From Tenacibaculum soleae (GTDB lineage: Bacteria > Bacteroidota > Bacteroidia > Flavobacteriales > Flavobacteriaceae): DNA of 64,000 nucleotides. Under the pieces are notes generated by a model. It had not been told where the DNA came from, made no database searches, and saw only the letters and a list, made by a program, of their open reading frames with translations. Made by a program: the position numbers and the translations under genes. Of the stretch, positions 25,787 to 35,298 are shown in pieces. Location of the stretch: NCBI RefSeq assembly GCF_001693415.1, contig NZ_MAKX01000001.1, forward strand, positions 948,047-1,012,046, in the 5' to 3' direction. The first letter of the stretch is position 1; every line of letters starts with the position of its first letter.

Positions 25787-27283
25787 ATGAACGAATATAA
25801 ATCTAAAAGTTTAACTGAATTAGAAAAAGAGCATCAAGAAGCACTTACTATTGCTCAGAATAAGATGCTAGAAGATTTAGCTGAAGCACAAGCAAATGGT
25901 GATACAGAAAAATTACAAGCTGTAAGCACTGCTTTTCAGGATACAGCACAACAATTAATAGAGCAATATACAAAGGGTATTGAAACAATAAATGCCTTAA
26001 ACTTAAAGAATATTACTGAAAATATCGTTGAGGTTTATGATAATTCTAGAGCAGATATTGATTTAAATGCGTTGGTTTATGATGGTGATAGAGATTATGT
26101 TTTAACTTTTCAAGAAGATGAGTTAATTCAAAAAATATTAACCAAAATAAAAGATAACAACCCTGTTTTTAAATCACGTCGTCATTTATTAAAATCAAGT
26201 TTACGATTAACAAAAACCTTGGCACCTGTTTTACATGAAATAGGTTTGCATTGTAAAGAGGTTTTAAAGTTGAAATCTGATATAGAATTTTTTGTGTATC
26301 AAAGTGATACTTTTAATGCAGCTTGTTATCCGCCAGATGAAGACAAATTATACATTATTTTATCTTCTGGTCTTTTAGAGCGTTTTAAAAAGGATGAATT
26401 GGCCTTTGTGGTAGGTCATGAAATTGGGCATGTGCTTTTTGAGCATTTTAACTACCCAGTTAAGCACATTTTAGATGAAGGAGAAAACGAATTAGCGCCA
26501 ATCTATGCAATGAAATTATATGCATGGAATAGAAATGCCGAAATTAGTGCAGATAGGGCAGGATTGTTATGTTGTCAAAGCTTTGAAGCAGCAGGACGTA
26601 CATTTTTTAAACTATCATCAGGAGTAACTACAGATTCATTAGATTTTAAACTAAACGCATACATAGAGCAGTTTTCAGATTTAGAAGCAGTTTTAAAAGA
26701 CGATACACACGACCCATCAGATTGGTATAGTAGTCATCCGTTTAGTCCACTTAGAATTAAAGCCCTAGAATTGTTTAATAAAAGTGAAACCTATGGTTTA
26801 TTTAATCCATCTATAAAAGGAGAGATTACAGAAGAAGCTATGGAGTTAGAAATTAAACGAATTTTATCTCTAATGGAACCAGAAGATTTAGAAAACGAAA
26901 CTGAGCATTCTGATAAAATACAACGTTTTATGTTTTTAGGTGGGTATATGATTTCTAAAGCTGATGGAACCGTAGACGATTCTGAAATACAAGCCTTAAG
27001 TAGTATTGTTTCTCCTGCAATTTTTGCAGAATGTATGTTAACAGTTAAAGGATTAACAGAAGATGATATTATTACAGAGATAATTGATTTAGCAAAAGAA
27101 TTAGATGTTGTACTATCTGTAATGCAAAAATTAAATATGCTTAGAGATTTATCTATAATCTCGTATGCAGATGGTCAAATAGATGCAGAAGAAGTAAATG
27201 TACTGCATAATTTAGCAAAACAACTATATATAAAAACAGAGTTTATAGATAGAGTGATTAGTGATGCTCAAAATGTAGATTAA
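25787..27283 (+). CDS. M48-type metallopeptidase with C-terminal TerB-like domain
   Basis: A 498-residue protein with an N-terminal coiled-coil (~1-90) and an M48-type peptidase core. The zinc motif is VVGHEIGHVLFEHF and the third ligand region is NAEISADRAGLLC, followed by WYSSHPFSPLRIKAL. The C-terminal ~130 residues hold two TerB-like acidic repeats, GYMISKADGTVDDSEIQALS and LSIISYADGQIDAEEVNVLH. No signal peptide or membrane helix is seen, unlike HtpX. TerB domains bind metal and occur in stress and conflict systems; M48 plus TerB is an unusual pairing. Probably functionally tied to the LRR/DUF6882-like gene upstream. Confidence 0.87.
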   Translation: MNEYKSKSLTELEKEHQEALTIAQNKMLEDLAEAQANGDTEKLQAVSTAFQDTAQQLIEQYTKGIETINALNLKNITENIVEVYDNSRADIDLNALVYDGDRDYVLTFQEDELIQKILTKIKDNNPVFKSRRHLLKSSLRLTKTLAPVLHEIGLHCKEVLKLKSDIEFFVYQSDTFNAACYPPDEDKLYIILSSGLLERFKKDELAFVVGHEIGHVLFEHFNYPVKHILDEGENELAPIYAMKLYAWNRNAEISADRAGLLCCQSFEAAGRTFFKLSSGVTTDSLDFKLNAYIEQFSDLEAVLKDDTHDPSDWYSSHPFSPLRIKALELFNKSETYGLFNPSIKGEITEEAMELEIKRILSLMEPEDLENETEHSDKIQRFMFLGGYMISKADGTVDDSEIQALSSIVSPAIFAECMLTVKGLTEDDIITEIIDLAKELDVVLSVMQKLNMLRDLSIISYADGQIDAEEVNVLHNLAKQLYIKTEFIDRVISDAQNVD

Positions 27284-27332
27284 AAATACCCTTATCCCCA
27301 TGAGGCTTATTTTGCTGTTAAACTGTAAACTG

Positions 27333-27716
27333 TTAAAAGTTTACAGTTTGACTTATTTGGTATATTAATGTAGCCCATCCAGTAACTAATAATAAACCTC
27401 CTAATGGTGTTATTGGACCAAGGAATTTCATTTTTTTGCCTTTTGCGTCAGATAAGACCAATCCGTAAATACTAAAAGAAAAAAGAATGATGCCAAAAAT
27501 AAAAGAGTAGTTCATTAATTGATTAGAGCCTTTAAAATAGCTTCCTACAAATAATAAAACAATTGCGTGATACATTTGGTATTTTACACCTGTTTCAAAC
27601 GATTTTAGTTGATCTTCAGATAAAATTTTCTTTAAAGCGTGCGCGCCAAAAGCACCAAATATTACTGCTAATAAGCCGAAAACAGCTCCTGAAATTAAAA
27701 CAATTTGTTGTGTCAT
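27333..27716 (-). CDS. DUF423 family integral membrane protein
   Basis: A 127-residue protein with four predicted membrane helices and the family signature GAVFGLLAVIFGAFGAHALK, then FETGVKYQMYHAIVLLFVG. DUF423 proteins (YwdK/YgdD type) are small inner-membrane proteins of unknown function. The last codons overlap a hairpin formed by AAACTGTAAAC (27320-27330) and GTTTACAGTTT (27339-27349), which may terminate transcription. Confidence 0.93.
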   Translation of the reverse strand: MTQQIVLISGAVFGLLAVIFGAFGAHALKKILSEDQLKSFETGVKYQMYHAIVLLFVGSYFKGSNQLMNYSFIFGIILFSFSIYGLVLSDAKGKKMKFLGPITPLGGLLLVTGWATLIYQISQTVNF

Positions 27717-27804
27717 TATAATATATATGATTAATTTAAATGTGTTTTATAATAGTTTTTAGATTTGATTTTCATCATAATTTATTATTTATTGAAAAAC
27801 ATAT

Positions 27805-30800
27805 TTAAAAATTAAATCCGATGCTAAAAGCAACTCTGTCTTCTGATGAATCTCCTCTAAAATAAGAAACATTTGCAGTAAATAAGTCAATTCCACTAAT
27901 CCAAAGAGAACCACCATAACTAGTATGCCATTTTTTAGAATCAGGTGAATAAGGTGACCATATTTTACCGTAATCAAATCCACCCGTAATTCCAAGTTTT
28001 AAAGGGATAATATTGTTTTTTATACGTCCAAAGCGTAAACGAATATCGTTACTATGGTAAAAACTTTGTGTCCCTGTAAAGCGCTCTCTATTAAATCCTC
28101 TTAAATTACGATCACCACCTAAAGTGGCAGCTTGATATATTTCAAAACGATTTCCAATATTTAAATGTGTGCCAACTTCAGAAGCATAAACCATCGATCG
28201 GTTAGGAACTAAGTTTTGATAAATAGCCATTGAAGTTTTAAAATACCCAAAACGTCTATTAAAATCATCAAAATTTGCTTTGGCCCCCAAAGTAAGATCA
28301 AAATTCATTCCTTTGGTAGGAAAACTAACGTTGTCAACCCTATTATGGTTAAAATTTAATTCTCCTCCCCAAAAATAATTGGTATCGAATATTGATGTTG
28401 GTTGTGCATTAAAATTAGTAATGTTTCTTGTAGGAATATCTTCAATCTCAATAGCTTCAAAAATTCCTGTAAGTCTAAATTTACTTCCTCCTCGCAATCG
28501 TTTTAATAGTGAAGGAGAAAAGCTAATTTCTTCTTTTTTTACTCGATAATGATCTAAATCATAAGTTTGATTGTAAACAGATTCATTCCCCCATCCGAAG
28601 AAATTAAAGGAATAATTGTTACTGGTTACTTTTGCACGTAATTCTAAGTTCCAATTACCAATAAACTCGGTAAATTCACCTTTATATTCTAAATCATAAC
28701 CATTGGTGGCAGAATAGTAATTTGCAGTAATTATTTGTTGATTTGCAAAAGGAAGTTTTTTAAACCCGTAGTTGGTAAAATTAACAGAGGCTCCGAAGAA
28801 AAAACCATCATCAGGGTTGCTCCCTAAACTAGGAGTAACAACGGTAGTATTGTTGTTAATGTCTCTGTGGTTATAAGTGTTTTTAAAATAACTGTTTGAG
28901 CGTAAATCAGCCGTTTCACTACTTTTATTTATGGTGTTTTTCTTGGCTTTAAAGTCGTAAATTTTTGTTTTTTTACTCCAGCCAGCAACAGTTGATTTAT
29001 CGGTATATACATCATGATTTTGACCGCCTATTAATCGAATTAAAATTCCGTCATTAACATCACCAGAAATTAAAAATTCATCATCACCATTTAATCCATA
29101 GATTTGAATTTCTTTGGTTTCTTTGGTTTTTAAAGTGCGATTGTAAATTTCATTTTTACCCCTTAAAACTGTAACATTTGTTTCGTTGTCGTTAATACGT
29201 TTTATGGTAAAAACATCGTCTTTATCTGTACCGATAATGTATACTATGTTAGCATATTTGTTGTAGTAACGTTTAGCAATTTCTTTTAGCTTGTTTCTAC
29301 GTGATTTTAGTTTAGCAATAGTTTCTTCACTATCTAATTTGTAAACAGCTTCGGGTAGTTGTTTAATCGCTTTTTCGATTACAGCATCTGTTAGATGTTT
29401 TTGAATATAATCGGCTTGTTTGTACCAGTCTTCTATTGTCAGTTCGTTTAAAAATTCAGCGTCAAAAAACCGAGGATAATTGTTGTACCATTTCATGTTT
29501 TTGATGTCATGATCAAACGTTTGCATATTTTTTACTAGGGGTGCAAATTGTTTAAAAATAGGAATCATAATACCATCAAATTTAGAAAATGGTTGGTCTC
29601 TATCTCTTGGTATTGGGCGATAAAATGTTTTACCTTCATCGGTTTTAAATGAAGCCCAACGCCATTGATCTTCATGCCTATCCCAATCGCCAATCACCAT
29701 ATCAAACAGTCTAGAACGAACAGCCCATTCTTGGTCTACACTATGTTTACCGTTTTTTCTAATTTTTTCTAACACATCAAAAGTGCTAATAATATCTTTA
29801 GAGTTACCAAAATTATCGAGGTCACTTCTGTCTTTAGCAGGGCGTTCTTCTAGCAAATATAATTCGCCACCAAAAATATCATTATAAGTTCCTAAAGCAG
29901 GTTGTTTAGGCATGTAATACAATTTAGGGTTTGTGTGATAAATATTTACAGCACTTGCCATATCAGGAATTACAAATGCACCAAAAGGGTGCGACATGGT
30001 AAAAATATCATGTAAAACATCAACCACAAAAGTACCTTTTAAAACACCACCCATAATACGACTACCGTCTTTTACCATAGATCGTAAAACGTATTGTTTA
30101 CCATTGGTATTTTGTAATCGTAACGAGTTTGTTTGATTACCACCACCTCGTCTAATAGGTTTTATACCTCCAAAAACACTGTCGAGATTAAGAACAGGAA
30201 CTTTAATTTTAGTGCCGTATTTTTTACGATGTAAATCTCCCCAAATAAATTTATGAAAATCACTAACTTCAGTTGTTTTTGGATTATAAATAGATGTTTC
30301 TATAAATTTTTGGTGTTTGTCAAATTCAGAAAAATGAATGTGATTTTCTTGTTTTTTTGGTTGTACTATTTGTTTGCTAAATAATAACTTATTTTGATCA
30401 GTTGTATTGGCTGCATAATATTCAATTATAGCAGAACCATCTTTATAATAATTTAATTTAGCGTACCCATGATTACCATACGTAAACTGAGCTCCGTGTC
30501 CAACTAAGGCGGCAGATTGTTTGGATCCAGATCCGCTGATTACTTGTTTAAAACCATGTTTTTCAATGTACTGTAAATTATGTTCATGCCCAGAAACAAA
30601 AACAACATTTTGGTTGAAATCAGCAGAAATACTTTGTATTTGGGTTATAAAATTATTGTAGTTTTCATTGAAATTATCGGTTTGAATACCTACATGCGAC
30701 CGAATTACATTTTTAAGGGTTCCTAATACTGGAACTGGGCTTAAGTGATCTTTTACAGAAAAACTCCCTCCATGAGGGCCATTACTGTATAAAGGATGGT

Positions 30801-31461
30801 GCATTGCTACCACTACATTTTTATACCTATTTTTTTTAAATAAACTAGATACTTCATCAATAAAACGTTCGCGAGTTTTAATGGTGCAATTATCATTAAT
30901 TTTAGGTTCTTTATCCCAGTTCATAATAAACCAACGGCTATCAATAATGATTAAAGTAATATCATCTGAGATATCAACTTTTTTTAATCCGCAACCATTT
31001 TCTGGTAAAAATGAACCTTTACCTAACGCTTTTTCAACTAATTTTTCCTGTCGCTTTAATCCATCAACACCATTGTACCAATCGTGATTTCCTGGAATAA
31101 AAATACTTCTCCCTTTTTGATCTTTAACAGCATTAATTTGTGTTTGTATTCGATGTTTGGCTAAAGTATAAGCCTCATTTTTTTCAGGAGGAATACCATA
31201 AGGGTATACATTATCACCTAAAAATAAGGCAGTCGAATTTTTAGATGCTTGTTGTAATTCTTTTTCAAAATAGACTAACGACGGAATCGTTTTTCCTTCT
31301 TCGGCATTACCAGCATCACCAATTAAATAAAATGAGTGTACGAGTTCTTTATCAGTATTAATTTTTTTTGATAAATTTTCATCAATGTATTTTGCTTGGT
31401 AAGAAGCACAGCCTGTTAAAATTATAACAGCAATAAAATAAATAAAAGCTCTAAAATTCAT
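27805..31461 (-). CDS. Metallophosphatase lipoprotein with C-terminal outer-membrane barrel
   Basis: A 1218-residue protein. A lipoprotein signal (FIAVIILTGCASY) precedes a calcineurin-type metallophosphatase domain with FLGDNVYPYG, FIPGNHDWYNG, VVAMHHPLYSNG and VSGHEHNLQY. A large middle region includes DWDRHEDQWRW. The final ~350 residues form a BamA/surface-antigen-like barrel (NLRGFNRERFTG; terminal aromatic residue). This layout is known in flavobacteria and suggests a surface-exposed or periplasmic phosphatase anchored by its own barrel. The substrate is unknown. Start at 31461 is supported by a TACTTTTG box (31489-31482) upstream. Confidence 0.9.
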   Translation of the reverse strand: MNFRAFIYFIAVIILTGCASYQAKYIDENLSKKINTDKELVHSFYLIGDAGNAEEGKTIPSLVYFEKELQQASKNSTALFLGDNVYPYGIPPEKNEAYTLAKHRIQTQINAVKDQKGRSIFIPGNHDWYNGVDGLKRQEKLVEKALGKGSFLPENGCGLKKVDISDDITLIIIDSRWFIMNWDKEPKINDNCTIKTRERFIDEVSSLFKKNRYKNVVVAMHHPLYSNGPHGGSFSVKDHLSPVPVLGTLKNVIRSHVGIQTDNFNENYNNFITQIQSISADFNQNVVFVSGHEHNLQYIEKHGFKQVISGSGSKQSAALVGHGAQFTYGNHGYAKLNYYKDGSAIIEYYAANTTDQNKLLFSKQIVQPKKQENHIHFSEFDKHQKFIETSIYNPKTTEVSDFHKFIWGDLHRKKYGTKIKVPVLNLDSVFGGIKPIRRGGGNQTNSLRLQNTNGKQYVLRSMVKDGSRIMGGVLKGTFVVDVLHDIFTMSHPFGAFVIPDMASAVNIYHTNPKLYYMPKQPALGTYNDIFGGELYLLEERPAKDRSDLDNFGNSKDIISTFDVLEKIRKNGKHSVDQEWAVRSRLFDMVIGDWDRHEDQWRWASFKTDEGKTFYRPIPRDRDQPFSKFDGIMIPIFKQFAPLVKNMQTFDHDIKNMKWYNNYPRFFDAEFLNELTIEDWYKQADYIQKHLTDAVIEKAIKQLPEAVYKLDSEETIAKLKSRRNKLKEIAKRYYNKYANIVYIIGTDKDDVFTIKRINDNETNVTVLRGKNEIYNRTLKTKETKEIQIYGLNGDDEFLISGDVNDGILIRLIGGQNHDVYTDKSTVAGWSKKTKIYDFKAKKNTINKSSETADLRSNSYFKNTYNHRDINNNTTVVTPSLGSNPDDGFFFGASVNFTNYGFKKLPFANQQIITANYYSATNGYDLEYKGEFTEFIGNWNLELRAKVTSNNYSFNFFGWGNESVYNQTYDLDHYRVKKEEISFSPSLLKRLRGGSKFRLTGIFEAIEIEDIPTRNITNFNAQPTSIFDTNYFWGGELNFNHNRVDNVSFPTKGMNFDLTLGAKANFDDFNRRFGYFKTSMAIYQNLVPNRSMVYASEVGTHLNIGNRFEIYQAATLGGDRNLRGFNRERFTGTQSFYHSNDIRLRFGRIKNNIIPLKLGITGGFDYGKIWSPYSPDSKKWHTSYGGSLWISGIDLFTANVSYFRGDSSEDRVAFSIGFNF

Positions 31462-31481
31462 AAAACAAATTAATTTGAATG

Positions 31482-31489
31482 CAAAAGTA
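31482..31489 (-). promoter_or_regulatory. -7 box TACTTTTG for the metallophosphatase gene
   Basis: On the - strand TACTTTTG fits TAnnTTTG and lies 20 bases before the ATG at 31461. No TTG -33 element is obvious. Confidence 0.4.
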
Positions 31490-31533
31490 ATTTATATTCC
31501 TTAAAAGGATGTTCTTTAATAGGGCTTATATAA

Positions 31534-32112
31534 TTACTTAACAAGGTTTTTATAATCTTCTCTCGTGTCAATATCAATTAAATTAAAAGTGGACATTTTT
31601 ATGATTTCTGATAAATGCATTTTTAAAAAATCCTTTGCCCCATTATCTCCTTTTAAATTTATTAATTTATTAAAATATTGCCTTGGGAATAGGACAGGAA
31701 CCCCCATTTTATTTCCATAATTAGAAACAACAATTTTACTGTTATTCTCTTCGGATGTAATTATCAATTGGTTTAAATAGTCAGTAGTTACATTGGGTTG
31801 ATCTGCTAACATTATTAAAACAGAATCGAAATTTTTATCTTTTAAGTGATTAATTCCAGCAATAATACTAGTGCTTAGTCCGTTGTTGTAATCTACATTA
31901 TAAATAGTTTCAACTAAATAATTTTCAATTGATTTTTCAATAATTTCTGAATTAGCTCCTAGCACACAAAACACAGTATTTGCTTTTGATTGTTTTGCTT
32001 GTTCAATAGCCCAACCTAATAACGTAGTTTTTTTGTAAGAAAGCAGTTGTTTTGTGCTTCCCATTCGGGATGATTTTCCTGCAGCGAGAATTAAAATTGC
32101 TGTTTTTTTCAT
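31534..32112 (-). CDS. MobA/MocA-like nucleotidyltransferase
   Basis: A 192-residue NTP-transferase fold. ILILAAGKSSRMGSTKQLLS is the LAAGxSxRMG nucleotide-binding loop, followed by LADQPNV and GDNGAKDFL. It resembles MocA/MobA enzymes that attach CMP or GMP to molybdopterin. It starts 4 bases after the XdhC gene, the usual pairing for maturation of molybdenum hydroxylases; no such hydroxylase is in the window, so its subunits must lie elsewhere or the pair serves another protein. Confidence 0.9.
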   Translation of the reverse strand: MKKTAILILAAGKSSRMGSTKQLLSYKKTTLLGWAIEQAKQSKANTVFCVLGANSEIIEKSIENYLVETIYNVDYNNGLSTSIIAGINHLKDKNFDSVLIMLADQPNVTTDYLNQLIITSEENNSKIVVSNYGNKMGVPVLFPRQYFNKLINLKGDNGAKDFLKMHLSEIIKMSTFNLIDIDTREDYKNLVK

Positions 32113-32116
32113 CTTT

Positions 32117-33136
32117 TTAGGTATGAATTTTACCTGTTATTTTTTTTAAAGAAAACACTTCTTTTTTACGAACTACCGACAGTATTTCGGCAAGAATAGA
32201 AAGTGCAATTTCTTCGGGAGTTTCTGCACCAATATTTAATCCAGCAGGAGTGTGAATTTTTTCTAAGAAATCATCAGTAACATCAGGAGCCAAGTCAAAC
32301 AATTCGTTTAGTAGTTTTTCGCGTCGTTTTGCTGCACCTAAAATTCCTATATACACGGGGTTTTGCTCTTGCAATTTAATAATCCAACGTAAATCATAGG
32401 TGAAATTATGATTCATAATTACAACGGCGGTGTTTTCATTGATATTTGTTAATTGAATAACTTCTGGAGTTTGAGCTATAACTGATTTTGCAGTAGGAAA
32501 GTCAGCCAATTGTTTTGGGTCTTTAATGGAAGTAATTACATCAACTTCCCAACCCAATAAAGTTGCTTGATTAGATAATTTAACAGCATCATGCTCTCCA
32601 CCAACAATTAATAAACGAAACAAAGGTTGTAGTTTTTGTTCAAAAAACAAATTGTTGTTTTTTTCTGATGGATTAAAAGGTTTAGAAAAAGGCAATGTTA
32701 CATTGTTATTAAATTGAATAACCGAACCAAAATTATCATAAACTTCATCCTCTCTTTTGTAATAAGAAGTAATAATAAAAGGTTTTCTAGCAGATAAATG
32801 GTTAGAAAAAGTAGTTATAAATTCTGATGATAAATAAACCGATTCCAATAAAATATACAGCACTCCTTCACAGCCTAAGCGATACCGACCGTCATAGGTA
32901 ATAACTTTCGGTTTTCCATCATTAAAAACTGATTGCGCTCTGCGTTGCACTTCTTTTTCTACACAGCCACCGCTTACAGCTCCTGTAATTTTTTTATCTG
33001 AAGAAAGTAACATTCTAACACCAGGTTTTCTGTAAGAAGAACCTTCTAAATCAACAACGGTTGCCAATACATTTTGTATGCCTTTTTGCTGATTTAAAAT
33101 AATTTGCTGAACAATTTCTTTAAATTCGTGCGTCAT
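32117..33136 (-). CDS. XdhC/CoxI family maturation protein
   Basis: A 339-residue protein. The N-terminal XdhC_CoxI domain has VDLEGSSYRKPGVRMLLS and GAVSGGCVEKEVQRRA with the conserved Cys. A C-terminal Rossmann-like domain contains LLIVGGEHDAVKLSN, then GILGAAKRREKLL and IHTPAGLNIGAETPEEIALS. Family members bind Mo cofactor and help insert its sulfurated form into xanthine-dehydrogenase-type enzymes. Paired with the MocA-like gene. Confidence 0.93.
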   Translation of the reverse strand: MTHEFKEIVQQIILNQQKGIQNVLATVVDLEGSSYRKPGVRMLLSSDKKITGAVSGGCVEKEVQRRAQSVFNDGKPKVITYDGRYRLGCEGVLYILLESVYLSSEFITTFSNHLSARKPFIITSYYKREDEVYDNFGSVIQFNNNVTLPFSKPFNPSEKNNNLFFEQKLQPLFRLLIVGGEHDAVKLSNQATLLGWEVDVITSIKDPKQLADFPTAKSVIAQTPEVIQLTNINENTAVVIMNHNFTYDLRWIIKLQEQNPVYIGILGAAKRREKLLNELFDLAPDVTDDFLEKIHTPAGLNIGAETPEEIALSILAEILSVVRKKEVFSLKKITGKIHT

Positions 33137-33174
33137 CTAATAATGTAAGTTTCTGTTTTTAAAAATACAATTTT

Positions 33175-34740
33175 TTATGAACTACAACTCAATACAGAGC
33201 AGCCTACTTTATGTCTAGCCCATTCAGGTCGTTTAGCAAACCATTTTTCGTAATTTGGTTGCTCAGCATATGGTTTTTTAAGCAATTGGTATAATTCTTC
33301 AATTAATAAATAATCGCCTTCGTTGGCAGCATCAATAGCCAATTGTGCCATATAATTTCGCAGCACATATTTAGGGTTTACTAAATCCATTTTTTCTTTT
33401 TTCTCGGTATCTGAAAAAGTTTCTTGTTGTAATCTTTTTAAATAACGTTGCAACCAATCTTTCCAATGCGTTTTTATTTCGTCTTTTACTTCATCAATAG
33501 TATAAAAAGCATTTGTAATTTTTTTAAAAGCACCTTCAAAAGTATCTTCCGAACTAATATTTGCTAAATTTCTAAAGAAAATAGTCATGTCGGTTTCTGT
33601 TAAATGTAAGGTTTCTTCTAATCTACCAATAAGCTCTTTGTCGTTTTCATCATCAGAAAATAAACCGATTTTAGCTTTCATTATATGATGTTTCTTTTCA
33701 TTATAAATGTCAGAATATTCGTCTAAAATTGCTTGTATTGGTGCTACTTCTTCAATAAGAGGGTACAATGCGTTTGCGAGTTGAAACAAATTCCATAAAC
33801 CAATTTGCGATTGGTTTCCGTATCGGTACCTTTTATGTTGATTGTCGGTTGTATTTGGTGTCCAACCAAAATCATAGCCTTCTAACCAACCATAAGGGCC
33901 ATAATCTATTGTTAATCCTAAAATAGACATGTTATCGGTGTTCATTACGCCATGTACAAAACCAACGCGTTGCCAATGCACAATCATATCGATGGTTTTA
34001 TTTCTTATTTCTGATAAAAAATCGAGATATTTTTGTTTTCCTTCGGATGTGATTTCCGGATAAAAATATTTGATGGTATAATCTGCTAAGACTTTTAGAG
34101 CAGGTGTATTTTTTCTTGCTGATAAAATTTCGAAATTCCCAAAACGGATAAAACTTGCCGCTAAACGAGTAACGATAGCTCCTTTTTCGTAGGCCGAATT
34201 ACCGTTGTAAAGCATGTCTCTTAAAACTTTATCACCTGATAAACTTAACGACAAAGCGCGCGTGGTTGGAACACCTAAATGAAACATGGCTTCGCTACAC
34301 AAATATTCTCTGATGGATGAACGTAAAACGGCTAAACCATCGGCAGTTCTTGAGTATGGAGTTTCGCCAGATCCTTTTAATTGTATTGCCCAACGTTTGT
34401 TGTTGTGAACAACTTCGGTTAAGTTTATAGCACGACCATCACCCAATTGTCCTGCCCAATTACCAAACTGATGTCCACCATAACACATGGCAAAAGGATG
34501 GGTGTTTTGTATGATTTTATTTCCAGTAAAAACCTTTAAAAACGCTTCTGAATTTGCATCTTCAGTTGATAGTCCGATTTCGTTTAACATTTCTGTAGAA
34601 ACATGTAATAATTTCGGGTTTGCAGTTTTTGTAGGTTCAACAAACGAAAAACAAGCATCTAAAACTTGCCTGCGAGTGTTTCCTGTAATTTTATCGGCAG
34701 GTAATTCTTTATTAAAAGTATCTTGAATGTTAAGTTTCAT
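33175..34740 (-). CDS. selO: SelO/YdiU family protein AMPylase
   Basis: A 521-residue pseudokinase-fold protein. MCYGGHQFGNWAGQLGDGRA and IQLKGSGETPYSRTADGLAV are signature segments, with FVHGVMNTDNMSILG, then DYGPYGWLEG supplying metal-binding Asn and Asp. The C-terminus GCSVLSCSS has the conserved Cys. SelO transfers AMP from ATP to Ser, Thr or Tyr of redox proteins during oxidative stress. It is followed on the - strand by xdhC and preceded by msrA and msrB, so a redox-repair grouping is plausible. Confidence 0.95.
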   Translation of the reverse strand: MKLNIQDTFNKELPADKITGNTRRQVLDACFSFVEPTKTANPKLLHVSTEMLNEIGLSTEDANSEAFLKVFTGNKIIQNTHPFAMCYGGHQFGNWAGQLGDGRAINLTEVVHNNKRWAIQLKGSGETPYSRTADGLAVLRSSIREYLCSEAMFHLGVPTTRALSLSLSGDKVLRDMLYNGNSAYEKGAIVTRLAASFIRFGNFEILSARKNTPALKVLADYTIKYFYPEITSEGKQKYLDFLSEIRNKTIDMIVHWQRVGFVHGVMNTDNMSILGLTIDYGPYGWLEGYDFGWTPNTTDNQHKRYRYGNQSQIGLWNLFQLANALYPLIEEVAPIQAILDEYSDIYNEKKHHIMKAKIGLFSDDENDKELIGRLEETLHLTETDMTIFFRNLANISSEDTFEGAFKKITNAFYTIDEVKDEIKTHWKDWLQRYLKRLQQETFSDTEKKEKMDLVNPKYVLRNYMAQLAIDAANEGDYLLIEELYQLLKKPYAEQPNYEKWFAKRPEWARHKVGCSVLSCSS

Positions 34741-34759
34741 CGTCTTTTTAAAAATAGTG

Positions 34760-35296
34760 CTATTTTAATTTGTCGGCATGTAATTTTCGCAATTTGGCTA
34801 GTTTTGGTTCAATTACAAAACTACAATATCCTTGTTGCGTATTTTCTCGATAATAATTTTGGTGTTCTTCTGTTGCTTTATAAAAAATAACGTATTTGGT
34901 TACTTCGGTTACTATTGCATCTTCATAGTAAGGTGTAATTTCTTTTAAAACATGCTGTGCTATTTTTTTTTGTATATCAGAATGATAAAAAATTACAGAA
35001 CGATATGCTGTTCCACGATCAGCACCTTGTTGATTTAAAGTTGTAGGATCATGAGTTGTCATAAAAATAATTAAAATTTCTTGATAAGAAATAACAGCAG
35101 CGTCAAAAGTTATCTGAATAACCTCTGCATGACCAGTTAATCCAGAACATACTTCGCGATACGTTGGATGCCCAGGAACTGTACCTCCAGCATAACCTGA
35201 AACAACTTTTTCAACTCCTTTTACTTTTTGAAAAACAGCTTCGGTACACCAAAAACACCCGCCACCTAAAGTGGCTATTTGTAAATTTTTAGTCAT
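34760..35296 (-). CDS. msrA: Peptide methionine-S-sulfoxide reductase
   Basis: A 178-residue MsrA with the catalytic GGGCFWCTEAVFQKVKGV, then GYAGG and GHAEVIQITFD. HDPTTLNQQGADRGTAYRSV is the conserved middle motif. It reduces S-methionine sulfoxide in proteins. No signal peptide, so cytosolic. It lies 2 bases after msrB, forming a two-gene unit upstream of selO. Confidence 0.97.
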   Translation of the reverse strand: MTKNLQIATLGGGCFWCTEAVFQKVKGVEKVVSGYAGGTVPGHPTYREVCSGLTGHAEVIQITFDAAVISYQEILIIFMTTHDPTTLNQQGADRGTAYRSVIFYHSDIQKKIAQHVLKEITPYYEDAIVTEVTKYVIFYKATEEHQNYYRENTQQGYCSFVIEPKLAKLRKLHADKLK

Positions 35297-35298
35297 AA

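Noticed and set aside
27789..27995. A 68-codon - strand frame at the 3' end of the metallophosphatase gene
   Set aside because: It overlaps the barrel coding sequence in another frame and has no independent support.
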